Below, one piece after another: positions 1 to 6,659 of a DNA stretch of 12,204 nt (the stretch's first letter is position 1; every line of letters begins with the position of its first letter). The stretch covers positions 1-12,204 of the forward strand of contig UNSK01000053.1 of NCBI GenBank assembly GCA_900552525.1. Reading direction: 5' to 3'. The notes beneath the pieces are model-generated. The model ran no database searches. It was not told the origin of the DNA and worked only from the letters and a program-made list of their open reading frames with translations. This DNA comes from Candidatus Gastranaerophilales bacterium (GTDB lineage: Bacteria; Cyanobacteriota; Vampirovibrionia; Gastranaerophilales; Gastranaerophilaceae). A program made the translations under genes and the position numbers.

Positions 1-35
1 TAGCATATTTAAATAAAACCAAGAAAGGAAAAATT

Positions 36-185
36 ATGAAAAATAGAGGATTTATTGACGATGGAACAACACAATCCTGGGGAGAGTTTACAAAAACAGA
101 TTTGCTAAAAAAAATTTACAGAAACAAGAATTTAGAAAATATGAGCGAAGAAGAAGTTAACCAAATGTTAGAAGATTTAATTTAA
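36..185 (+). CDS. 49-residue protein with a scaffold-like C-terminus
   Basis: Short complete gene, 49 residues, starting at ATG with an AAGAAAGGA ribosome binding site at 21-29 and ending in TAA. It lies directly upstream of the scaffold gene and reads in the same direction. The sequence is charged and hydrophilic, with no membrane segment. Its last 14 residues (MSEEEVNQMLEDLI) closely match the last 14 of the neighbouring scaffolding protein (MTPKEVDDLLERLI): seven positions are identical and several others are conservative. In many phage scaffolds the C-terminal helical segment binds the coat protein, so I infer that this small protein may dock on the same coat site, as a capsid-assembly accessory or minor head protein. 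The family is not recognised. That it is a real gene is well supported by the ribosome binding site, spacing and conserved tail; its function is a guess. Confidence 0.72.
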   Translation: MKNRGFIDDGTTQSWGEFTKTDLLKKIYRNKNLENMSEEEVNQMLEDLI

Positions 186-232
186 TCTTATCGCTCTATT
201 CCACGCATAAAATAAAAAAGAAAGGACGTTTT

Positions 233-829
233 ATGGAAGAAATTCAAAAAAATGATACTTTTCAAGAGCCGGTATCCGATAACTCAGCAGAAGTATCACA
301 AACCAAAGAAGGACAAGCTGAAAATGCCCCTTCAGAACTCATTTTAGGTAAATTCAAGTCCGTCGATGAGCTCATGAAAGCTTATGAGAAACTTGAGAAA
401 TTTCAAGGTTTACAATCACATGAACTCGGAAAACTCAGACAAAATTCCAGTATGCTTGATAACATCACGAAAGCTTGGACGGAAAGAGATAAAATCTTTA
501 ACGCTAAAGAAGCAATTGAAGCAGCTGCGAATAAATACAACACCCCGGAGTATTTTCAAGACCCGATGTTTCGAGAAATTTACAAAGAAGCTTACAAAGC
601 CCTTGGAGCAAACCTTGATGCAGATAAGTTTGTCAGTCTAATTGAGAACTATGTAACATCACGAATTTATGCACTTGAAAAAACAAAGTCCGCGCAGAAT
701 GAAACTGAAAAAGCAATAGGCTCTATGAGCTTTTCACAAAACAAAACTAATTCAATAACACCACCGAGGAAAAGACTTGATGAGATGACACCTAAAGAAG
801 TTGATGATCTTCTTGAACGTCTAATTTAG
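233..829 (+). CDS. Capsid scaffolding (assembly) protein
   Basis: 198 residues, ATG start with AAAGGA at 221-226 and a 6-base spacer. Residues 1-35 are acidic, polar and probably disordered. Residues 39-56 carry the GKFKSVDELMKAYEKLEK element typical of podophage scaffolding proteins, followed by helical, charged sequence to about residue 165, a Ser/Asn/Thr/Pro linker, and a basic-then-acidic C-terminal helix (183-198). In this family the protein builds the procapsid with the coat protein and then leaves, the C-terminal helix being the usual coat-binding part. Its position immediately before the major capsid gene fits this role, the same arrangement as T7 genes 9 and 10. The C-terminal 14 residues recur in the small gene upstream. 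No protease domain or catalytic Ser/His/Asp set is seen, so this looks like a pure scaffold rather than a protease-scaffold fusion. Confidence 0.82.
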   Translation: MEEIQKNDTFQEPVSDNSAEVSQTKEGQAENAPSELILGKFKSVDELMKAYEKLEKFQGLQSHELGKLRQNSSMLDNITKAWTERDKIFNAKEAIEAAANKYNTPEYFQDPMFREIYKEAYKALGANLDADKFVSLIENYVTSRIYALEKTKSAQNETEKAIGSMSFSQNKTNSITPPRKRLDEMTPKEVDDLLERLI

Positions 830-855
830 TGTGCTACGCACGTAAATATCACAAA

Positions 856-861
856 AAGGAG
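856..861 (+). promoter_or_regulatory. Ribosome binding site that sets the capsid start
   Basis: AAGGAG, six bases before the ATG at 868. The reading frame is open further upstream to a GTG at 829 that touches the scaffold stop codon, but that GTG has no ribosome binding site, and the extra 13 residues are not phage-coat-like. The ATG at 868 is therefore preferred. Confidence 0.85.
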
Positions 862-867
862 AAATTT

Positions 868-1761
868 ATGACTACAACAAAACAGATGATTGTAAACGCT
901 TTTACTAAAGCTTTCAACAAACATTTTTACAACGAGCTTGTTATTGGTAAGCTCGCACACTCAGAAATGAAAGACCATATTAATAAAGGTGACGAAGTCG
1001 ATGTCACCATGCCTGGTCTTGTTACATTATTCGACTATGACGGGGGAGATCTTCCTACTGCCGAAGCAGCAACTGTTTCTACCTGTAAAGTTAAAATAGA
1101 TAGAGGCAAAGCATTCCACTTTGAATTATCAGAAATGGAAGAACAAATGATGCAGCGTTCAAGTGATAATCCTGAATCACAGGTTGAACTTGCTAAAGAC
1201 TACACTAATGATGCGATTAAACAATTTGCAGCTGCTGTAGATGCTTCTTACGCTAATCTTTATACAAGAGCCGGACATTATCTGGATAATAGCGGAGAGG
1301 CAATCACCCTTAGTGCAGAAAATGCAAAAGATATTCTCGCATACATGCAGGCTAAATTCCAGCGTGGTGATGGTAAAGGTCATACAAACTGGCTTGACGG
1401 CTCGATGGTATGCGTTATTCCGCCGGAATATCAGTTCTACCTGGGTAAAATGGATGAACTTAAATATACTGAAACAGGTAAAGATGAAATAAAAAAAGGA
1501 TATATAGGAACTCTTTGCGGATGGGAAATACTTGTTTCTAATAATATTGCACAGCCGGAAGACGGTGTATTTTATCCTTTATTTGGTGTAAAAGGCAAAA
1601 CACTTGCCGGAGGTATTTCTTCTGATTTAAATACTACTTACTACACTCCAGAAAAGAACTTCAACACTTGCTATAAAGGTTATGGTTTATATGGAGTTGG
1701 TGCTCCAAGAGCAGACTACTTAGGGACTGTAAAAGTTGCTGCCCAACTTTCTATAGCATAA
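868..1761 (+). CDS. Major capsid protein, HK97 fold
   Basis: 297 residues from the ATG at 868. Features expected of podophage HK97-fold coat proteins are present: an N-terminal helical arm; a beta-rich extended loop near residues 43-90 (VDVTMPGLVTLFDYDGG, then alternating charged strands); a helical spine around 105-165; a VCVIPPEYQFYLGK segment (181-194) of the type 'v.vvpp..y..L'; and a late segment GYIGTLCGWEILVSNN (211-226) matching the common 'G.i....G..i..Sn.i' pattern. It builds the icosahedral head around the DNA. The scaffold gene lies directly upstream, and a decoration-like gene plus a strong terminator lie downstream, the usual surroundings of the most highly expressed phage gene. 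No N-terminal protease-cleaved delta domain is evident, consistent with a separate scaffold. No specific subfamily is claimed. Confidence 0.87.
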   Translation: MTTTKQMIVNAFTKAFNKHFYNELVIGKLAHSEMKDHINKGDEVDVTMPGLVTLFDYDGGDLPTAEAATVSTCKVKIDRGKAFHFELSEMEEQMMQRSSDNPESQVELAKDYTNDAIKQFAAAVDASYANLYTRAGHYLDNSGEAITLSAENAKDILAYMQAKFQRGDGKGHTNWLDGSMVCVIPPEYQFYLGKMDELKYTETGKDEIKKGYIGTLCGWEILVSNNIAQPEDGVFYPLFGVKGKTLAGGISSDLNTTYYTPEKNFNTCYKGYGLYGVGAPRADYLGTVKVAAQLSIA

Positions 1762-1795
1762 TAATTTTACATTATAAAAATTGAAAGGAAAATTT

Positions 1796-2182
1796 ATGAC
1801 AAGAGATATCATTGATGTTCAGTACCCGACACTTGATCATACAGAATCAATTGCAAATATCGGAATTACAAAAACTACAGTTACACAAGCCAATGGAATT
1901 ACAATTGCTGATGCTTTCTCCAACAAGAACAATTCTTTATTTATAGTGATTGAGAATACTGCTACAAGCTCATTGCTTACTGTAAAAGCAGGTGATGCAT
2001 ACCCTAATTCAATGCTTGGCGATATTGTTATTGAACTGCCGGCAGGTGTATCTGCTATACAGCTTCAAGATTTATCACGTTTCGAAAAGGCAGACGGTTC
2101 TATTGATTTAGACTTTGCAGAAGGCTTTAAAGGAAACATTTACGCAATTGCTAAATGGGCTGGCGTAAGGGAAGCCGCATAA
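1796..2182 (+). CDS. Head decoration / cement-like protein
   Basis: 128 residues from ATG 1796, with AAAGGA at 1784-1789 and a 6-base spacer; an in-frame TTG at 1781 falls before that site and is rejected. The protein is almost entirely beta-rich. The middle, NSLFIVIENTATSSLLTVKAGDAYP (about residues 46-70), and the following segment ending LQDLSRFEKADGSIDLDF (about 91-108) match a pattern I know from small phage decoration proteins: 'n.G..lii..N.......tvkaG......l.D..v.v.a......l...RF...dG.v'. Such proteins sit on the capsid surface and stabilise the expanded head. Its position between the coat gene and the terminator supports this. No Ig-like or carbohydrate-binding motif can be named. The family link rests on pattern recognition, so a head-fibre or other surface role remains possible. 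Confidence 0.68.
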   Translation: MTRDIIDVQYPTLDHTESIANIGITKTTVTQANGITIADAFSNKNNSLFIVIENTATSSLLTVKAGDAYPNSMLGDIVIELPAGVSAIQLQDLSRFEKADGSIDLDFAEGFKGNIYAIAKWAGVREAA

Positions 2183-2190
2183 AAACATTC

Positions 2191-2216
2191 AAGCAGGGGA
2201 AAATCCCCTGCTTTTT
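2191..2216 (+). terminator. Intrinsic terminator after the capsid genes
   Basis: Perfect 10-base-pair stem (2191-2200 pairing with 2204-2213) with an AAA loop, GC-rich in its lower half (GCAGGGG/CCCCTGC), running directly into a T-tract at 2212-2216. It begins 8 bases after the decoration gene stop. Reading on the + strand, this is a textbook rho-independent terminator. It separates the highly expressed coat/decoration pair from the tail genes, as the T7 terminator does downstream of gene 10. Confidence 0.93.
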
Positions 2217-2233
2217 ATTCAGAAAGGATACTT

Positions 2234-2428
2234 ATGTATAAGATTAAATTTATACCAACAGGCCATGTATTTATACTGCCGGAAAGTGAAGCTAAAAGAT
2301 TAAAAAAACAAACCCCGAATGAATATCTTATCTTAGAGAAAAATGGCAAGAAATACAAAGATAAAATCGGAGCATTAAAAAATAACAATCATGAAAAATT
2401 TATCTTATCAAAAGTATTAGATAAATAG
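2234..2428 (+). CDS. Small hypothetical phage protein
   Basis: 64 residues, ATG start with AGAAAGGA at 2221-2228. Lysine-rich and predicted soluble, with no transmembrane segment. It opens with YKIKFIPTGHVFILPESEAKRL, a beta hairpin followed by a helix; short proteins of the form 'F.P.G..f.lP...a' occur in phage head-tail regions, but I cannot assign a function. It lies just after the capsid terminator, and its TAG stop overlaps the ribosome binding site of the hydrolase gene, so the two are probably translated together. Codon use matches the neighbours. Confidence 0.65.
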   Translation: MYKIKFIPTGHVFILPESEAKRLKKQTPNEYLILEKNGKKYKDKIGALKNNNHEKFILSKVLDK

Positions 2429-2438
2429 GAGGTAAACA

Positions 2439-2936
2439 ATGAAAAGTTTACAAGATTTTCTTGATGCTCTGGGAAAAAGAGAATCCGGAGGCTGTTATAA
2501 AGCATTCAATAAATATGGATATGCAGGAAAATACCAGATGGGAGAAGCTGCACTTATTGATGCTGGATATTATAAAAAGAATACTAACTATAACAATGAT
2601 TGGAGCGGAACTTTTAACGGAAAAGACGGAGTTTATTCTATACAAGATTTTCTTAACAATCCGGCTGCACAAGAAAATGCACAGATAGCATTTAAAAAAC
2701 GTCAATGGCTTTACCTTAAAGCTGTTGGCGCACATTTATATACAGGAAATATAATTAACGGATATACAATTACCCAATCAGGACTTCTTGCTGGAGCACA
2801 TCTTAAAGGTGCAGGAGGAGTAATTGAATACCTCAAGTCTGATGGATTAAAAAATCCTAAAGATGCATTTGGAACCTCTGTAGAAAGCTATATTAAAAAC
2901 TTTGCAGGATATGATGTATCCTATATTTGTAAATAA
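2439..2936 (+). CDS. Lysozyme-like peptidoglycan hydrolase
   Basis: 165 residues, ATG start with a strong AGGAGG at 2427-2432. The N-terminus reads KRESGGCYKAFNKYGYAGKYQMGEAALIDAGY: an E-S-G-G motif at 15-18 (Glu15 the likely catalytic acid) followed by a G-Y-x-G-K-Y-Q-M-G element and later AGAHLKGAGG (118-127). This is the layout of lysozyme-superfamily transglycosylases found in phages and secreted effectors, which cleave the glycan strand of peptidoglycan. There is no signal peptide, so it would need a holin or delivery in the virion. Its position among the head-tail genes, with its stop codon embedded in the adaptor gene's ribosome binding site, favours a virion-associated enzyme that opens the wall during entry. 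A late lysis endolysin is the alternative. Confidence 0.72.
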   Translation: MKSLQDFLDALGKRESGGCYKAFNKYGYAGKYQMGEAALIDAGYYKKNTNYNNDWSGTFNGKDGVYSIQDFLNNPAAQENAQIAFKKRQWLYLKAVGAHLYTGNIINGYTITQSGLLAGAHLKGAGGVIEYLKSDGLKNPKDAFGTSVESYIKNFAGYDVSYICK

Positions 2937-2946
2937 AGGAGATTTT

Positions 2947-3600
2947 ATGACAATTACGTTATTAGATTTATATAACACGGCTGCTACTCAGGAATGGTCA
3001 ATGTATGATAATGATGCAGCTTCAAAAGAAGAGTTTGAGAAATCTCTGGTTCTTTCGCTAAATAAAGCAGTATCAGAAATTCTATATTCTTACCCGTTTA
3101 GTTTTAGAGAACGTACGCACGTAATTATTACAGTACCTAATATAAAATCATACGCTATTCCATGCGGACTTATTAAAAGAGATGAAACAGGTAATTATTG
3201 TGTTAGAATAAACTCAAAACAACTTTGCTTTACAAAAGACATTCCTGAAGAAACTTTCGGAATACCGGAAAAATTCTATATACGAGGGGATAAAATAAAT
3301 TTTTCACCTACTCCTAAAGAAAAATGCATTATAACAATTGAATACATTACTCTTGCTATTGGAGAAAATATAAAAGGAGAAGAAATTTATAGTCTTAAGG
3401 AAGATACTGATTCTTTAATAGTTCCTCCACACCTTGAGGAACTTGTCAAAAATGCTATTATTTCAAGAACTATGTTGAACTCTATAGCATCAGAGGGCGA
3501 TGAGAATTATTCAGCCTACAAAAAACAGTCAGAAACTGCATACAGATTGTTAATTAAGTACTCAAAGGGGGTGGGGCTGGATAAAGCGGTAACAATTTAG
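2947..3600 (+). CDS. Head-tail adaptor / tail tube A-like protein
   Basis: 217 residues from ATG 2947; the AAAGGAG at 2935-2941 overlaps the preceding stop codon, and longer in-frame starts inside the hydrolase gene are rejected. The N-terminal third is helical (LLDLYNTA..., SLVLSLNKAVSEILYSYPF). A beta-rich centre contains GIPEKFYIRGDKINFSPTPKEKCIITIEYI (about 105-134), which has the 'P..fy..gd.i.f.PtP......i.Y' pattern of podophage adaptor/tail tubular A proteins. The C-terminus is helical again (PPHLEELVKNAI...). Members of this group form the ring that joins the portal to the tail nozzle. The gene lies before the nozzle-like gene at 4182, as T7 gene 11 lies before gene 12, although here a reverse-strand gene separates them. 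Assigned by pattern and position. Confidence 0.66.
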   Translation: MTITLLDLYNTAATQEWSMYDNDAASKEEFEKSLVLSLNKAVSEILYSYPFSFRERTHVIITVPNIKSYAIPCGLIKRDETGNYCVRINSKQLCFTKDIPEETFGIPEKFYIRGDKINFSPTPKEKCIITIEYITLAIGENIKGEEIYSLKEDTDSLIVPPHLEELVKNAIISRTMLNSIASEGDENYSAYKKQSETAYRLLIKYSKGVGLDKAVTI

Positions 3601-3604
3601 ACAC

Positions 3605-3658
3605 AATAAAAAGCCCTCAAATGGTAAAGCAGTTTTAAAACGGTTTTACACAAGGGCT
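3605..3658 (-). terminator. Long hairpin terminator for the reverse-strand gene
   Basis: AGCCCT (3612-3617) pairs with AGGGCT (3653-3658). Inside that is a second stem, 3624-3630 with 3643-3649 (GTAAAGC/GTTTTAC, one G-T pair), and a central palindrome GTTTTAAAAC (3632-3641). Read on the minus strand the outer stem is followed by TTTTTATT, a T-tract, so it works as an intrinsic terminator about 70 bases downstream of the reverse gene's stop. On the + strand no T-run follows, so termination of the adaptor transcript here is doubtful. Confidence 0.6.
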
Positions 3659-3730
3659 GAAACTTTCTAAGATGTAAGATTATATAATATAAGAGAGTAA
3701 TATTTTTTTACTTTTTGAATTTGGTTATAA

Positions 3731-4018
3731 CTATGCGATGAAGTTGTTGCCAAATCTGTTAGCTCCATAGAAGAAAGATTCCTGCATTACCTGCTGTAAG
3801 TTTCTTTTTCTTACGATTTTATTGCCGACTTTTGTATTGGCAATATCTTCAACTGATTTTGCGTAGCAAGATGTAACAAGAGAATGAAGATATTTAACAA
3901 CAGTTGTTTCTTCTTCAGCTTTTTCCGGAGCAACTGTTTCTACTGCTTCATATTCATTAAAGAAGTTATTGATTGATTTGATTTCTTCATTTGAAATTGT
4001 TTCTGTAGTGAATAACAT
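3731..4018 (-). CDS. Lone reverse-strand gene, unknown function
   Basis: 95 residues, the only minus-strand gene inside the virion block. It starts at ATG (4016-4018) with AGAGGA at 4029-4034 on the minus strand, spaced ten bases away; no competing + strand gene covers the region. The N-terminal half is acidic (NEEIKSINNFFNEYEAVETVAPEKAEEETT), while the C-terminal half is basic and helical (KVGNKIVRKRNLQQVMQESFFYGANRFG). No membrane segment, signal peptide, helix-turn-helix or zinc motif can be named. The hairpin terminator at 3605-3658 lies downstream, so it is a self-contained unit opposing the late operon. This layout is typical of 'morons': single genes carried by phages and often expressed in lysogens, for example for superinfection exclusion or anti-defence. 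That role is inferred from context only. Confidence 0.68.
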   Translation of the reverse strand: MLFTTETISNEEIKSINNFFNEYEAVETVAPEKAEEETTVVKYLHSLVTSCYAKSVEDIANTKVGNKIVRKRNLQQVMQESFFYGANRFGNNFIA

Positions 4019-4181
4019 CTTTGCTCTTTCCTCTCTTATTATCTCTTATGTATATATAAAGTATCTAACTTTTAAAAAATTGCCTTTTGGGGGGCATTAT
4101 ATTAAGAAATGTAAAGTTCGACTTAAAAAACACTGATTTTTGTAATAATGCTTCATCAAAAAGTACAGAAAGGACAAAATA
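4019..4181. promoter_or_regulatory. Divergent spacer, probable promoter region
   Basis: 163 bases between two diverging genes, so at least one promoter is expected. Toward the tail genes, TGTAATAAT (4141-4149) resembles an extended -10 box; the nearest -35-like TTCGAC (4117-4122) is 21 bases away, longer than ideal. Toward the reverse gene, AT-rich TATATA repeats (about 4050-4058) and GATAAT (minus strand, 4043-4038) are -10 candidates without a good -35. A run of six G at 4089-4094 stands out in this AT-rich spacer. No single promoter can be fixed from sequence alone; a phage-polymerase promoter is also possible. Confidence 0.35.
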
Positions 4182-5726
4182 ATGCAAAGAACCGCATTAA
4201 TATGCAACAATTTTTCGGGAATAAACAGAAGTAGTTCTGTTTACTCTTCATCAGTAATCACGGCATCGGATATGCAAAATGTAGAGCTCTTCGCAACAGA
4301 GGTTAATTCCGGTGTCGGGATTCGTACATCTAAAGGCAATGTAAGCGTTTGTAGCTTAATACCTGAAGATGAAAATGTTATTAATATATTTGAAAGTATA
4401 CAAAAGGGGGTGACCCATTTTTTTGTTCATACAGAAAATAATTCTGAGGGGAAAATATATCTTTTTTCACCTTCCGGAGGGACTCTTGAGCTTAAAGTTT
4501 CAGGACTCAGTCTGACATCTGTTTCATCAGCGACAGATGTTTCACAGGGTTGGTCAGATTTATGGGTATTTTCAAATTCTGAAGAAATACTTAGTATTGA
4601 ACTCGGGAACTTTAATGATGAAGGTGAACTTGAAGAAGTCAAAATGATGGAGTTGAAAGATGCCGATGAGAGAGATGTCAAAGGGTTAGGAGTTGTTATT
4701 TTTGCAGGAAGATTATGGATATTTGACGGACAGGTTTTATGGTATTCCGTACAGGAGAATATTTATGATTTTTCTACTTCAAATGCTGAAATAACTACAT
4801 CAGCCGGATATATAGAATTTGTTAAAAATATCACTGCTATTTATCCTTATTTAGGTACACTGGCAGTCTTTCACAATAACTCTTCCTGCTTGATTTCTAG
4901 AGATGAAGATGATTTTTCGTTCTATAAGACGTTAGATTTCCCCGGCGGGTGTGCCTCTTATAACTCTGTAGTCTTTCATGGAACTGAACTATATTTTTAT
5001 GACGATACAAAAAAGGGAGTATTTTCTTTTAAGCAGGTTATTAATGGAGATAGAACTCTGGGAAATAATATCGCTCTTGATATTCAGGACGAATTATTTA
5101 AAATCAAAACATCTATAATACACTCCATAAAAACTTTATCAGTGGTGACTTCTGATAGGAATGAAGTCTGGTTTTTAATTCCAGATGGAAATGAAACAAA
5201 TTCTTTAATAATGATCTATGATTACATTCGGAAATGCTGGGTTAAGCGTAAATCTCAAAAAATAAATTGTTTTGCAACAATTGGCGGAGTTTTATATTCT
5301 GCCGGTAAAAAAATTTACGAAGAATATAATTCTACGAGTTTTGACGGTGAATTTATAGAAGCATTTTATAAGTGTACCCCGCTTAATCTCGGGAATGAAA
5401 ATTCTATAAAAATATTATCATTCCCCCCAAAAGTCACGTTGGATATGTATTACAGCAACAGCTTCTATATTGAATACACCAAAAATTATGATTCGATGAG
5501 TTCTAAAACACGTTATGTAAAAGCTAAAAGTTTAAAAAATTCTCTGTATTTTGATATCGGCAGATGGGATTTAAGTTACTTTCCGCGCAAAGATATCAGT
5601 GCAATAAAAAGCCTGCCGGCATCATTCTTTAGAACCCTGCAAATAACATTATTAACTAAGAACCCCGGCGATGATTTCTGTATAAGAAACATTGAATTCG
5701 GGAAAATTAAAGTAAAAACTGTATAA
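4182..5726 (+). CDS. Tail nozzle / tail tube B-like protein
   Basis: 514 residues, ATG start with AAAGGA at 4169-4174 and a 7-base spacer. The protein is beta-strand-rich throughout, with repeated short aromatic motifs of a beta-propeller: GVVIFAGRLWIFDGQVLWYS (about 170-190), later HGTELYFYDDTKKGVFSF, and NEVWFLIPDG followed by a YDYIRKCWVKRK strand (about 327-358). 'N.vwf.ip.......vyDy....W' is characteristic of podophage tail nozzle or tail-stabilisation proteins (T7 gp12 and P22 gp10 roles), which form the distal tail tube through which DNA leaves. Its length is shorter than T7 gp12, though of the order of P22 gp10. Position after the adaptor supports the call. There is no signal peptide, and an enzymatic role is unlikely. 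Confidence 0.7.
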   Translation: MQRTALICNNFSGINRSSSVYSSSVITASDMQNVELFATEVNSGVGIRTSKGNVSVCSLIPEDENVINIFESIQKGVTHFFVHTENNSEGKIYLFSPSGGTLELKVSGLSLTSVSSATDVSQGWSDLWVFSNSEEILSIELGNFNDEGELEEVKMMELKDADERDVKGLGVVIFAGRLWIFDGQVLWYSVQENIYDFSTSNAEITTSAGYIEFVKNITAIYPYLGTLAVFHNNSSCLISRDEDDFSFYKTLDFPGGCASYNSVVFHGTELYFYDDTKKGVFSFKQVINGDRTLGNNIALDIQDELFKIKTSIIHSIKTLSVVTSDRNEVWFLIPDGNETNSLIMIYDYIRKCWVKRKSQKINCFATIGGVLYSAGKKIYEEYNSTSFDGEFIEAFYKCTPLNLGNENSIKILSFPPKVTLDMYYSNSFYIEYTKNYDSMSSKTRYVKAKSLKNSLYFDIGRWDLSYFPRKDISAIKSLPASFFRTLQITLLTKNPGDDFCIRNIEFGKIKVKTV

Positions 5727-5749
5727 GTAATTTATGAAAGGATTACAGC

Positions 5750-6391
5750 ATGGGAAAACAATCACAGAATTCGACTAGCACAACCAGTAAAATTTATGGA
5801 AACACAACAACTAATAATCCATACGCATCAGCTACAACAAATAATTCGGGAACAACAGCAAATTTTCAGCCCGGAACAGCATTAGATTCAATTTATAATT
5901 TTGTTAATAAAAACATGGATTCGCTTCTGGATGAATATCTAAATCCAAATTTAAACTCAACAACTAATCAGGCAAAGCTTAATGCATACACTAATAAACT
6001 TAATAGTGAAACATATAAAAATCTTGAAAACAATATTATAAACCCACTTTCTAACAGAAATATGGTTCGATCATCACAGGCTACTGATTTATATAAAAAT
6101 TTATCAGACCAGAATGCAAGCTCTCTTTCTTCATACATAAATGATTTGCTCGCAGACTCTCAAGAGAATACCGCATCTATGATGAATAACCTTCTTGCTG
6201 CATATATGCAGGGTTATAATGTAATCTCTGACATGCAAAATCAATCATTACAGACAAGTGCTGGGAATGGAACAACAACGACAAATTCTTCTTCCAGCTC
6301 CAATGGTTTAGGGATGTCAACTGATTCCGCCGGAAAAATTGTAAGTATACTGGAAAAAGTCTTAAGTATGTATTCGGGTACATCAATGTGA
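5750..6391 (+). CDS. Asn/Ser/Thr-rich helical virion protein, possible ejection protein
   Basis: 213 residues, ATG start with AAAGGA at 5737-5742. Residues 1-45 are low-complexity Ser/Thr/Asn/Gln. Residues 45-165 are helical and polar, including a NPLSNRNMVRSSQATDLYKNLSDQN stretch and ending LLAAYMQGYN. Residues 170-195 are again a Ser/Thr/Asn tract, and the C-terminus is a short amphipathic helix (IVSILEKVLSMY). There are no membrane segments. I recall similar 'N.NM.RSS...D.Y' proteins next to tail genes in uncharacterised gut podophages, but they have no known function. In T7 order this slot after the nozzle gene holds the internal virion proteins, so an ejection-protein role (gp14-like) is inferred from position and composition. 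It could instead be a tail tip or fibre-attachment component. Confidence 0.6.
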   Translation: MGKQSQNSTSTTSKIYGNTTTNNPYASATTNNSGTTANFQPGTALDSIYNFVNKNMDSLLDEYLNPNLNSTTNQAKLNAYTNKLNSETYKNLENNIINPLSNRNMVRSSQATDLYKNLSDQNASSLSSYINDLLADSQENTASMMNNLLAAYMQGYNVISDMQNQSLQTSAGNGTTTTNSSSSSNGLGMSTDSAGKIVSILEKVLSMYSGTSM

Positions 6392-6393
6392 TG

Positions 6394-6399
6394 AGGTGA
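6394..6399 (+). promoter_or_regulatory. Ribosome binding site for a TTG start
   Basis: AGGTGA, five bases before a TTG at 6405. An in-frame GTG at 6396 overlaps this site and has no purine-rich signal of its own, so the TTG is the more likely start of the membrane protein. The site begins three bases after the stop of the upstream gene, suggesting coupled translation. Confidence 0.6.
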
Positions 6400-6404
6400 G
6401 TATT

Positions 6405-6659
6405 TTGACTAAAGATTTTTTATACAAATATGCACCTGCAATACTGATGTGTATTGCACTCATTTTACAATATAACCTCTTTGTAACACCAGAAAAACTT
6501 GAACAAACCCATAGAGAAATATTAACCGAGGTATCACAGGTTTATATTACAAAATCGGAGTTTGGCAATATGAAAGAACAGATTATTGATATCAATAAAA
6601 AGCTGGATAAAATTTATGACACTTTAATTAACGAAAGGAGCTCAGATGGCATTAACTGA
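6405..6659 (+). CDS. Small membrane protein with coiled coil, holin/spanin candidate
   Basis: 84 residues from a TTG start. Residues about 9-27 (YAPAILMCIALILQYNLFV) form one hydrophobic membrane segment. The rest is a hydrophilic helix with heptad-like spacing (KLEQTHREILTEVSQVYITKSEFGNMKEQIIDINKKLDKIYDTLI), likely a coiled coil. One short N-terminal membrane anchor plus a coiled-coil tail is seen in small phage holins, in inner-membrane spanins, and in XhlA-like proteins. No lipobox and no second spanin-like gene are evident. Its 3' end overlaps the first fibre gene by 14 bases and carries that gene's ribosome binding site. A role in host lysis is the leading inference; a virion membrane-contact protein is the alternative. 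Confidence 0.62.
   Translation: MTKDFLYKYAPAILMCIALILQYNLFVTPEKLEQTHREILTEVSQVYITKSEFGNMKEQIIDINKKLDKIYDTLINERSSDGIN

Noticed and set aside
829..867. GTG start for the capsid gene touching the scaffold stop
   Set aside because: It lacks a ribosome binding site, whereas AAGGAG precedes the ATG at 868; the extra residues do not look like a capsid N-terminus.
3696..3712. Small AGTAA/TTACT hairpin before a T-run downstream of the hydrolase-adaptor genes
   Set aside because: Five AT-rich base pairs with a T-rich loop are too weak to call a terminator.
4081..4096. TGCC...GGCA around the run of six G as a regulatory hairpin
   Set aside because: Only four base pairs are possible. The G-run is noted, but no function is supported.
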